Shown one piece after another: positions 26,090-33,707 of a stretch of DNA of 64,000 nt. The position numbers and the translations under genes are program-made. This stretch comes from Saccharopolyspora shandongensis (GTDB taxonomy: Bacteria > Actinomycetota > Actinomycetes > Mycobacteriales > Pseudonocardiaceae). The DNA lies in the NCBI RefSeq assembly GCF_900106995.1, contig NZ_FNOK01000031.1, positions 1-64,000 on the forward strand, given 5' to 3'. The notes below the pieces were generated by a model that worked only from the letters and a program-made list of their open reading frames with translations, ran no database searches and was not told the DNA's origin. How positions within the stretch are numbered: the stretch's first letter is position 1; each line of letters begins with the position of its first letter.

Positions 26090-27567
26090 TCAGGCCCGAA
26101 CCGCGGCTTCTTCGGGCGTCTCGTCCACTGCGAGCCGCTCCGGCGGTGTAGTCGCGGGGCGAGCGAGCGTCACCGCGACGTTGACCAGGATGTTCGCGGC
26201 GAGTCCGAGCAGGCCGGCGTTGATGCCGAGCCACGGGTCGTTGCCAGTGATGACAAGCACGGCGACGACGACCACCCCTGCAGCGAGCCCGGAGGCGGCC
26301 GCCGCGGTCGACATGCGCTTCCAAAGCAAGCTGATGAGCACCACCGGCAGGAGTTGTGCGAGCCCCTGATACGAGAGGACCGACAACTGCACCAGGGTGC
26401 TCGGTGAAATGAACGTGAACAGCAGCGCCACCAACCCGACGGCGAACGTGACCAGCTGAGACAGCTGCTTCTGGTGCGGCGCTGTCCGGGGATGCACACC
26501 CAGGACGGACCGCCCCCACATCGTGCCGATCACGAGCATGAAGACGGCCATAGGAACGATCGACGACAACGCGCCGGCGACCCCGACCAGCCCGACGAGC
26601 CAAGCCGGCATCGAGTCGACGACGAGCTTGAACATCGCCAGGTTGGAATCGTCGAGCCCCGGAACGACGAAGACTGCGGCCAAGCCCAGGAGGATCGGGA
26701 CGAACAGCAACACCTGGTAGAAGGGCATGATGATCGCGTTGCGGCGGAGAACGCCCGGATCTTGGCGCCCAGGTAACCGGCCACAGTGGTCGGAAAGATC
26801 GTGTAGACGACACCGTTGAGCAGTCCCGTTGTGGCGAACCACAGCATGCCCAAGGACTCCTTGCCGTGGCCCGGCAGCACGAGCCATTCGGGGCGCTCTG
26901 AAACGAGTCGATCAAGCATCGGGCCGAGGCCACCGAAGTAGTGCACCGGCACGTAGATGAAAACGACCAGCAGCGTGATGATCACGAGGCTGTCCTTGAG
27001 GATGGACACCCAGGCGCTACCGCGCAGGCCGGAGAAGATGATGAACGCTTCGGTCACCACGAACGCGATGAAGTATCCGGCTCCCAGGCCGATCGTGCCG
27101 TAGCTGATCGTCGAAACGACGACACCCATTCCTGTGATCTGGAGCTGGATGTACGGCAACAGGAACAGCGTGGTGAGGATCGCCACCGCGGCTCCGAACC
27201 ACGGCGAGTTGAAGCGGTACGCGGTGATGTCGGTGATGTTGTGGAGCTTGTTGCGGTGGGCGTAGTTCCACAGGATCGGCCCGACGACGTATCCGACGGC
27301 GAAGCCGATCGCGAGATATGCCAGCAGGTAGAACACCGGCATCCCGTAGTTGTAGGACCAGCCGGCGGCGCCGAGGTAGCTGAAGCTCGTGTACGTTTCG
27401 CCCGCCATGAGCACGAAGATCAGTACGACACCGAGGCTTCGGCCACCAATCGACCACTCGGCGAGGTTCGTGCGATCGCGGCCACGCAGCGAAAGCAGGC
27501 CCAGAGCGACTGCGGCGAGCATGAACAAGGCGAAGATGCCCACCGACACCGCAGCATTGGTGCTCAT
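26090..27567 (-). pseudogene. sodium:solute symporter, single-base frameshift
   Basis: Two overlapping frames on the minus strand together give a full SSS-family symporter of about 490 aa. The N-terminal part (MSTNAAVSVG...FPTTVAGYLGAK) and the C-terminal part (DPGVLRRNAIIMPFYQVLLF...) join cleanly if one base is added at about 26760 (AAGATCC for an expected AAGGATCC). As given, the first frame runs into junk and stops. It may be a true inactivating deletion or a sequencing error. The ATG overlaps the DUF3311 stop. Related pairs transport monocarboxylates or similar solutes. Confidence 0.75.
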
Positions 27568-27791
27568 TCGTCATCACCTCGCGTACGCTGCCGGTCGCTT
27601 CGCCACAGCGGATCCTTGCGGGCGGCAAGCCAGATGCACGCCGGTGTCAGCAAAGTCGCAATCAGCGTCCAGAACATGAAGAACGGCAGCCCCAGAACAA
27701 CCGGTTCGATCCGGTTGTAAAGCGGAAGCGCCAGCAAGTAGAGCACGACGGGACCCAACAGCCACCACAGTGATTTTCGATTCTTGAGCAC
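27564..27791 (-). CDS. DUF3311 small membrane protein, symporter partner
   Basis: The 75-aa protein has two spans (LWWLLGPVVLYLLALPLY and VLGLPFFMFWTLIATLLTPACIW). GGAGGG precedes GTG 27791. DUF3311 genes habitually precede SSS symporters, and here the stop/start overlap (ATGA) shows translational coupling to the frameshifted symporter. Its open reading extends upstream through a repeat copy, which is not part of the gene. Confidence 0.85.
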   Translation of the reverse strand: MLKNRKSLWWLLGPVVLYLLALPLYNRIEPVVLGLPFFMFWTLIATLLTPACIWLAARKDPLWRSDRQRTRGDDE

Positions 27792-27822
27792 GTATCCCTC
27801 CGGCCGTTGAATCCGACTCCCC

Positions 27823-27864
27823 GAGGGAACCTTCGACGATGGGTGGCAGGAAGGTTCCCATGCT
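27823..27864. repeat. inverted pair with one decayed arm, copy 10
   Basis: A full unit (27844-27864, TGGCAGGAAGGTTCCCATGC) faces a decayed partner GAGGGAACCTTC. Confidence 0.75.
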
Positions 27865-27946
27865 CTCTCCAATCAGGACATGGTGCTGGGCCCGGCTACG
27901 GCATCGCGTCCGGTGGTGGTCGCAGCCCAGGCCGTCGCTTCGAAAG

Positions 27947-29596
27947 TCATGGTGGATCCTCTCCGTCGCGCCAGACCGCCTGGCCGCCGACCCACGTTTC
28001 GTGGATGTGGATATCTGGCAGGTGCTTCGGATCCACTTCGAGGGGATCGTCGGACAGCACGACGAAGTCCGCCAGGTTGCCGACCTCCAGTCGCCCTTTG
28101 AACGCGGCTTCACCAGCGGCATGAGCCGAACCAGTGGTGTAGATCGCGAGGGCTTCCCGCGCGCTGATCCGCTGCGACGCTCCAAGGGCTCGCCCCGCAG
28201 AACGCCCGGCCGTGGAGAGCCGTGTGACGCAGCTGGCAAGCCCGAGCAAGGGCTCGAAGGGGCCGCATGGGAAGTCGCTCGAGCCGGCCACAGCAACACC
28301 CGCATCCAACATGCTGCGGTGCGCGAACATCCGCTCCAGCCGGTCCGCGCCGTAGTAGTCGAGGAGCTTGTCGCCGTGGAACGCCACGTAGCTGCCGAAC
28401 GGAACCGCGATGGCATCCAGAGCTTTCATCCGAGCCAGGATTTCGGCATCCACCATGCTGCAGTGTTCGATGCGGTGCGCGGTCTTGATCGCCGGGCGTG
28501 CCGCTCGTGCCTGTTCGAGGGCGTTGAGAACGAGCTTGATCGCCCGGTCGCCGTTGGCGTGGATGGCAAGTCGTGAACCTGCTGCGTGCACGCGGAACGC
28601 CAGCTTGTTGAGCTCATCGGTATCGAGCGTTTGGATACCGTGATCATCGGTGCCTTCGAAAGGCTCCTCGACCAGGCAGGTGCCACCGGCGACAGCACCG
28701 TCCGCGAACGCCTTGACGCCACCGATCCGGAGCCAGTTGTCGCCGAATCCAGTGCGCAGCCCGGCAGCGTGGAACGTGTCGACATGCCGGTAGGTGAGTA
28801 GCGCGTTGACCCTCGTCGTGAGCTCGCCTCGTTGATGAGCCTCCTGCAGCAGCGACAGCTCGGTCGGGCCGGCCATCGCGTCGCCGACGCTCGTGATTCC
28901 TGCGGCGTTCAGCGCCCGGAGAGTGCTTTTCAACTGCGCCAACGCCGCTTCGGGGTTCTGATCGGGCAGCACCGGACGCCCTCGTGACAGCGACGGGTAC
29001 GCCAGGTCGAACAGCGCCTGTTCGTGCACCACCCCGGTGAGGTGGCCTGCAGCGTCCTTGGCGAGCTCGCCGCCGGGTGGCGGAACGCTGTCGTCGGACA
29101 GTCCCGCTGCGGCGAGACCAGCCGAGTTCAGCACACCCCAGTGCGCACCGATGTTGATCAAGATCACCGGGTGGGCATCGGTGACCTCGTCGAGATCCGA
29201 CCGGGTCAGGGGCGTGCCGCCGGTCGACCGCCCGTGGTCGTAGCGCGTCCCGAGCAGCCACTGTCCAGGGGGTGTGTCGCGGGCGCGGGTCCTGAGCATC
29301 TCAAGAAGATCTGCTCGAGAACTGGCTGTGGACACATCGACGCCCCGCTGGTTCGCGGCCGTCATGGTCGGATGCTGGTGGGCGTCGTTGAAGCCAGGAA
29401 CGATCGTTGCATCCCCGAAGTCGACGACGTCGGCTCCGGGCATGCGGCGGCGCAGGTCACCGAGGTCGCCGACATCGACGACCCACTCGCCCTGGATCGC
29501 CAGAGCAGGCCGAGCCGTGTTCGCATACGGCTCGTCGGCCATGGTGACGATCCGGCGGGCAGTGACCAGAAGCGGCGGTTGTCCAGCGCCTGCCAC
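27947..29596 (-). CDS. YtcJ-type metal-dependent amidohydrolase
   Basis: The 549-aa protein is an amidohydrolase-superfamily member: VPGFNDAHQHPT (metal His pair after beta-1), RLAIHANGDRAI and TAHRIEHCSMVD (metal His residues) and SSDFPCGPFEPL (metal Asp). It has the N- and C-terminal composite beta-sandwich typical of YtcJ/exoenzyme-regulatory AepA homologues. It probably hydrolyses N-acyl or imide bonds; substrate unknown. GTG 29596 has GGGAGG four bases upstream, better than GTG 29608. It may form an operon with DUF3311 and the symporter. Confidence 0.85.
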   Translation of the reverse strand: MAGAGQPPLLVTARRIVTMADEPYANTARPALAIQGEWVVDVGDLGDLRRRMPGADVVDFGDATIVPGFNDAHQHPTMTAANQRGVDVSTASSRADLLEMLRTRARDTPPGQWLLGTRYDHGRSTGGTPLTRSDLDEVTDAHPVILINIGAHWGVLNSAGLAAAGLSDDSVPPPGGELAKDAAGHLTGVVHEQALFDLAYPSLSRGRPVLPDQNPEAALAQLKSTLRALNAAGITSVGDAMAGPTELSLLQEAHQRGELTTRVNALLTYRHVDTFHAAGLRTGFGDNWLRIGGVKAFADGAVAGGTCLVEEPFEGTDDHGIQTLDTDELNKLAFRVHAAGSRLAIHANGDRAIKLVLNALEQARAARPAIKTAHRIEHCSMVDAEILARMKALDAIAVPFGSYVAFHGDKLLDYYGADRLERMFAHRSMLDAGVAVAGSSDFPCGPFEPLLGLASCVTRLSTAGRSAGRALGASQRISAREALAIYTTGSAHAAGEAAFKGRLEVGNLADFVVLSDDPLEVDPKHLPDIHIHETWVGGQAVWRDGEDPP

Positions 29597-29682
29597 AGCA
29601 CCTCCCACGACAGCGGTCGATGCCTGGCATGCTGCCTCGGAAACCCGTCGAGCACCAGCCCCGAGGCCAACGCCGTGGATCT

Positions 29683-30345
29683 TCAGGCAGCCTCCCGATC
29701 GTGATGGCCCGCTGGTGGCGCATCACGCGACGGAAACCCCGGGAACGGCGTCGTCGTGCTCCTGAATGCGCGAAGAATCGCACGTGGCACCGCTGTTCCT
29801 CGCCTGCTGCCGAGCTCCATCTCGACGATGAGGTCTTCCAGCCTGCAGCGGTTCTTGCGCTGCATCGCCTCGGCCAATAGGTCTTCGGTCACGGCCCAGG
29901 TCTGCCAGGTGCGGGCGCCGTCCATGACGGCCCGCACCGGTGGTGCGACCGGAATGCCGTCGACGAAAACGGGTTCTGGTAGACGGGTGGTGCGCTCGAA
30001 GTTCGTTCCGGGATAGCTCTGGATCTTCCGGCTGTGCGGGATCAGGACGTGAATGTCCGCATCCTCCGGAGGAGTTTCCAGACCGAGGAGGCGAGCGGCC
30101 TGAAGCCCGGTGATCACAGCGCCGGGCCCGGCACGCAGCAGCGCCGCGTTGATGCGATCTTTGACCGTCGGCGGCCCCGGCACGATGAGTAGAACGCCGG
30201 GAGCGAGCCGCATCCAAGGGCCGCCGGGGCGGGCTCGACGATAGGATGTCGACTGCGAGATTCCGAGTTTCTCCAGTTCGACGACGCGAAAAACCCGCCG
30301 ACCGGTGGACGGCATGACTGCGTTCGTGGTGATCGTTGTACGCAT
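29683..30345 (-). CDS. AbiEi-type antitoxin-domain protein, possibly truncated
   Basis: The 220-aa protein has an N-terminal winged-helix-like region (RRVFRVVELEKLGISQSTSYRRARPGGPWMRLAPGVLLIV). A nuclease-like or regulatory middle region (INAALLRAGPGAVITGLQAARLLGLE, HVLIPHSRKIQS, VDGIPVAPPVRAVMDGARTW) is typical of stand-alone actinobacterial AbiEi-domain proteins of about 300 aa. The usual C-terminal 80-100 residues are missing after PRAILRAF. No toxin gene is adjacent. The start is uncertain between ATG 30345 and ATG 30315. Confidence 0.65.
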   Translation of the reverse strand: MRTTITTNAVMPSTGRRVFRVVELEKLGISQSTSYRRARPGGPWMRLAPGVLLIVPGPPTVKDRINAALLRAGPGAVITGLQAARLLGLETPPEDADIHVLIPHSRKIQSYPGTNFERTTRLPEPVFVDGIPVAPPVRAVMDGARTWQTWAVTEDLLAEAMQRKNRCRLEDLIVEMELGSRRGTAVPRAILRAFRSTTTPFPGFPSRDAPPAGHHDREAA

Positions 30346-30445
30346 GCGGAGCACTATCCAGGACGCCGAGGCCAGGGCATTTGATTTTGTCCACCTTCGG
30401 CCCCGTGTCGGGCTCGACCATTCCACCGCACGCTTCCACGCCTCG

Positions 30446-30492
30446 AGCATGGGAACTTTCCTGTCATCTGGTGAAAGGAAAGTTCCCATGCT
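30446..30492. repeat. inverted pair, AACTTT variant, copy 11
   Basis: AGCATGGGAACTTTCCTGTC faces TGAAAGGAAAGTTCCCATGC with a five-base spacer and one arm mismatch. It lies in the divergent gap between the AbiEi and HtrA genes. Confidence 0.88.
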
Positions 30493-30587
30493 TCCCATTC
30501 CGCGGCTCGGTCAGTGGGGGTCAGTTCCGACGAAGTCAACAGCTCGCGCCAAGGTAGTTCTCAGCTTCGCGCGGCACGGTTGACGGC

Positions 30588-31880
30588 ATGACAGCAGCTG
30601 GTTCCGGCGGATCGCCGGAGTACGGAGATGGCACGCAGCGCACGCCGGGGCCGGAAACCGCTCCCACTGCATCATTCGGCCCTGCGCCCGGACCGCCGCC
30701 GGGCGTAGCGAACACCTATCCGGCCAACCCTCGAACAGGTGAGCCACGACGTTGGAAAGGCGTGGTCGCGGCTGCGCTGATCGCTGGAGTGGTCGGAGGA
30801 GGTGTGGGAGTCGGAGGCGGGATGCTCATTGCCGAAGGCGGAGGCACCAACTCCGGGATCACTCAGCACGATCCTGTCACCGGCACCCAGGTCAACGCAC
30901 AGGTCGGCACCGTGCAGTTCGCGGCAGGCAAGGCGTCATCGAGCACAGTGGACATCACCGTTCGCGGCGCCAGAAGCGGTTCGGAAGGGACCGGCGTGGT
31001 GCTCTCCCCGGACGGCTATGTGTTGACCAACAACCACGTGATCGGCTCAGGCGGCGAGATCACGGTCACCCTGCCCGATGGGACAACGCGGACCGCGAGC
31101 GTAGTGGGCACTTCGCCCTCCTACGACCTGGCGGTGATCAAACTCAACGGGGCCAGCGGGCTCACGCCTGCGGAGCTCGGCAAATCCTCGACTCTGGCGG
31201 TCGGGCAGTCCGTCGTCGCCATCGGCTCCCCGCTGGGGCTCGAAGGAACGGTGACTTCAGGCATCGTCAGCGCCTTGAACCGAACTGTCGATGTGCAGGG
31301 GGAGAACGGGCAACCCGTCATCTACAACGGTATTCAGACCGATGCTTCGATCAACTCCGGCAACTCGGGCGGGCCGCTGGTGAACCTGGACGGCCAGGTG
31401 ATCGGCATCAACACGAGCATCGTGTCCAACAGCAAGGCGTCGGGAAACATCGGACTGGGATTCGCGATCCCGATCGACACGGCCAGCCGCGTTGCGAACG
31501 AGCTCATCAACGGTGGGGTGGCGACGAAGCCCCAACTCGGTGTCACCGGCACCAACGGCCAGTCGGGTGCGGCGACCATCAGTTCCGTCGTTCCCGGTTC
31601 TGCCGCGGACAAGGCGGGACTCAAAGCGGGGGAGACGATCGTCAAGGTCGGAAACCGGGCCGTCAGCAGCTTCTCGGACTTGGTAGCCCAGATCAGCTCC
31701 AACGTGCCCGCCTCGAAGATCAACCTCACGGTGGCGGACTCCGCCGGTGGCAACCAGCGGCAGGTCGAGGTGACCTTGGGCAGTGAACAGGACAAGGCCG
31801 CCGAAACACCCGACGATTCGTTGTTCCAGCAGCAGAACCCCTACACCTCGCCGGACGGTGGGATGCAGGGCGAAAGGTAG
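30588..31880 (+). CDS. HtrA/DegP-type S1C serine protease with PDZ domain
   Basis: The 430-aa protein has a disordered Pro/Gly cytoplasmic N-terminus and one membrane span (GVVAAALIAGVVGGGVGVGGGM, 58-80). The trypsin-like domain has His in LTNNHVIG (about 149), Asp in SYDLAVIK (about 180) and Ser in NSGNSGGPL (about 260). A single PDZ domain follows (GAATISSVVPGSAADKAGLKAGETIVKVG). It is an extracytoplasmic quality-control protease. No good ribosome site precedes the ATG. A decayed repeat pair lies after the stop. Confidence 0.93.
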   Translation: MTAAGSGGSPEYGDGTQRTPGPETAPTASFGPAPGPPPGVANTYPANPRTGEPRRWKGVVAAALIAGVVGGGVGVGGGMLIAEGGGTNSGITQHDPVTGTQVNAQVGTVQFAAGKASSSTVDITVRGARSGSEGTGVVLSPDGYVLTNNHVIGSGGEITVTLPDGTTRTASVVGTSPSYDLAVIKLNGASGLTPAELGKSSTLAVGQSVVAIGSPLGLEGTVTSGIVSALNRTVDVQGENGQPVIYNGIQTDASINSGNSGGPLVNLDGQVIGINTSIVSNSKASGNIGLGFAIPIDTASRVANELINGGVATKPQLGVTGTNGQSGAATISSVVPGSAADKAGLKAGETIVKVGNRAVSSFSDLVAQISSNVPASKINLTVADSAGGNQRQVEVTLGSEQDKAAETPDDSLFQQQNPYTSPDGGMQGER

Positions 31881-31890
31881 CCGTGCCGAA

Positions 31891-31931
31891 GGGGACTTTC
31901 TGGTCGGAGGTGACAGGAAGGTTCCCATGCT
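31891..31931. repeat. inverted pair with one decayed arm, copy 12
   Basis: A full unit (31911-31931) faces a decayed GGGGACTTTCTGGTC. It fills the gap between the convergent HtrA and cvnD genes. Confidence 0.78.
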
Positions 31932-31938
31932 GCAACGG

Positions 31939-32541
31939 CTAAGCGGTGCGGCGAATCCACCACTGCATGGCGTACTCGACCAATCTGATCAGCGCCTGCT
32001 TGGTGGATTCGCGGTTTCGCGCGTCGCAGGTCACGATCGGGACGTCGGCCGGAATCGCGATGGCCTCCCGCACCTCCTCGACCCGGTGGAGCAAGGTCCC
32101 GTCGAAGCAGTTGAGCCCGACGATGTAGGGCAGCTGCCGGTCTTCGAAGAAGTCGATGGCCGAGAAGCAGTCCGCGAGGCGCCGGGTGTCGACGAGCACG
32201 ACGGCGCCGATCGCGCCCCGGACCAGGTCGTCCCACATGAACCAGAAGCGTTGCTGGCCGGGGGTGCCGAACAGGTAGAGGATCAGATCCGAATCCAGCG
32301 ACAGCCGGCCGAAGTCCATGGCGACCGTCGTGGTGTTCTTGTTCGGTGTCGCGTGCAGGTCGTCGATGCCCTTGCTGGCCTCGGTCATCACGGCTTCGGT
32401 GGTCAACGGCACGATCTCCGACACCGAACCCACGAATGTCGTTTTGCCGACCCCGAAGCCACCCGCGACGACGATTTTCGCCGAGGTCGCGGTCGTGGAC
32501 CGACCGGTGTGCACAGGTCGGGGTCGCGTTTCAGGAGTCAT
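31939..32541 (-). CDS. cvnD: conservon GTPase
   Basis: The 200-aa P-loop protein has Walker A GGFGVGKTTFVG (about 27-38), a switch-like DFGRLSLDSDLILYLFGTPGQQRFWFMW (DxxGTPGQ in place of DxxG) and an NCFD/NKxD-like loop. It is the Ras-like GTPase of the actinomycete conservon, fourth gene after the sensor kinase-like protein, roadblock protein and DUF742. Conservons are thought to assemble a membrane-associated signalling complex resembling eukaryotic G-protein systems and affect development. Confidence 0.9.
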   Translation of the reverse strand: MTPETRPRPVHTGRSTTATSAKIVVAGGFGVGKTTFVGSVSEIVPLTTEAVMTEASKGIDDLHATPNKNTTTVAMDFGRLSLDSDLILYLFGTPGQQRFWFMWDDLVRGAIGAVVLVDTRRLADCFSAIDFFEDRQLPYIVGLNCFDGTLLHRVEEVREAIAIPADVPIVTCDARNRESTKQALIRLVEYAMQWWIRRTA

Positions 32542-32620
32542 GTCTGCCCACCTCAGTTATCGAGTCAAGCTGGCGTCTTGCGGTTTGCGCGCTGCTCCAC
32601 GAGACCCGCGCTGCGGAAGT

Positions 32621-33217
32621 TCAGAGCCGACGAAGCCCACTCAGAACCCTCTCCATCAACAACAAGTGCGACGTGCTGCCGTTTTCGTTCACCGTCTGGT
32701 GCACGGTTATGAGACCGATGTCGGCCATGTCGCCGAGCAGGACCTTCGCCACGCCGAGCGGAACGTCGAGCAAGGCAGCAACTTCGGCGACCGAACGTGG
32801 GTGTCGGCACAGTTCGGCGATGGAATGGTGTTCGAGCCGCTGCAGCCGCGCCGGGTGGCATGACTCGCTGGTGGACACCAAGGTTTCCAGTTCCAGGCGG
32901 TGATTCGTTCGCGTGCGACCGCCGGTCCAGGCATACGGCCGGATGTAGGTTGCTGCGGCTTCGGGCTCCTGAGGGCCGGCTTCCTCGGGGGCAGACATGG
33001 CCGGCGCCTCAGCAGGTTCGGCTGACGGCCAAGTCGGATCCGCCGCAGGCTGCGGAGGGCCCTGCGGTTCCGGTTCCTCTCGTGCGCGCTTGCGGCGTCG
33101 CCCGCGACGGCCACTGTCGAGGGTGAACCGGTTGAAGACCTCGGCCATGGCGTCAGCTTCGGGCGACTCGCGGTCGTCCCAGCGGTGCCGCCCGGACGCG
33201 TCCGGACCTGTGCTCAT
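32621..33217 (-). CDS. cvnC: conservon DUF742 protein
   Basis: The 198-aa protein has a disordered Pro/Glu-rich N-terminal half. The DUF742 domain then runs from YIRPYAWTGGRTRTNHRLELETLV to the winged-helix-like RSVAEVAALLDVPLGVAKVLLGDMADIGLI (motifs YAWTGGRT, VAALLDVPLGV) and ends LMERVLSGLRRL. It lies between the roadblock and GTPase genes. DUF742 proteins bind their conservon partners and may contact DNA. Confidence 0.9.
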   Translation of the reverse strand: MSTGPDASGRHRWDDRESPEADAMAEVFNRFTLDSGRRGRRRKRAREEPEPQGPPQPAADPTWPSAEPAEAPAMSAPEEAGPQEPEAAATYIRPYAWTGGRTRTNHRLELETLVSTSESCHPARLQRLEHHSIAELCRHPRSVAEVAALLDVPLGVAKVLLGDMADIGLITVHQTVNENGSTSHLLLMERVLSGLRRL

Positions 33218-33224
33218 GCCGTCC

Positions 33225-33665
33225 TCACACCGACTGGCCGGTCATCACACGATTCGTTCCCTGCAACTGGGATCGCAGTTCCGGGGTCAGGATCTGGCCG
33301 ACTCGTTCCACCAGCAAGGCCATCTCATAGGCGATCAGACCCATGTCGCAATGCGGCGCGGCCAGGACCGTCAGGCACGAGCCGTCGCTGATCGCCATCT
33401 GCAGCATGAGGCCGCGTTCCATTTCAACAACGGTCTCGTTCACGGTCCCGGCTTCGAAGCAGCGCGCCGCGCCCTGGGTAAGGCTGAGCAGCCCCGATGC
33501 GACCGCTGCGAGTTGGTCGGCCCGGTCGGTGGGCAGCTTCGCGGACGCGGTCAGCAGCAGCCCGTCGGCTGAGACGACCACGGCGTGCGCCACGCCCGGA
33601 ACTCGTTCGGTGAAGTCCGTGACCAGCCAGCCGAACTGGTTCGGCTGGGAATTGTGGGCGTTCAT
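33225..33665 (-). CDS. cvnB: conservon roadblock/LC7 protein
   Basis: The 146-aa roadblock/LC7 protein has FGWLVTDFTERVPGVAHAVVVSADGLLLTAS, then LTQGAARCFEAGTVNETVVEMERG and CDMGLIAYEMALLVERVG (motifs GVAHAVVVSADG, LIAYEMALLV). This is the fold of GTPase-activating and dimerisation partners of Ras-like GTPases. ATG 33665 has CAGGAGG upstream. It follows cvnA by 42 bases and precedes cvnC by seven. Confidence 0.92.
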   Translation of the reverse strand: MNAHNSQPNQFGWLVTDFTERVPGVAHAVVVSADGLLLTASAKLPTDRADQLAAVASGLLSLTQGAARCFEAGTVNETVVEMERGLMLQMAISDGSCLTVLAAPHCDMGLIAYEMALLVERVGQILTPELRSQLQGTNRVMTGQSV

Positions 33666-33707
33666 CGGCCCTCCTGTCCTCTGCACTGATTCGGGTTGTC
33701 ACGGGCG

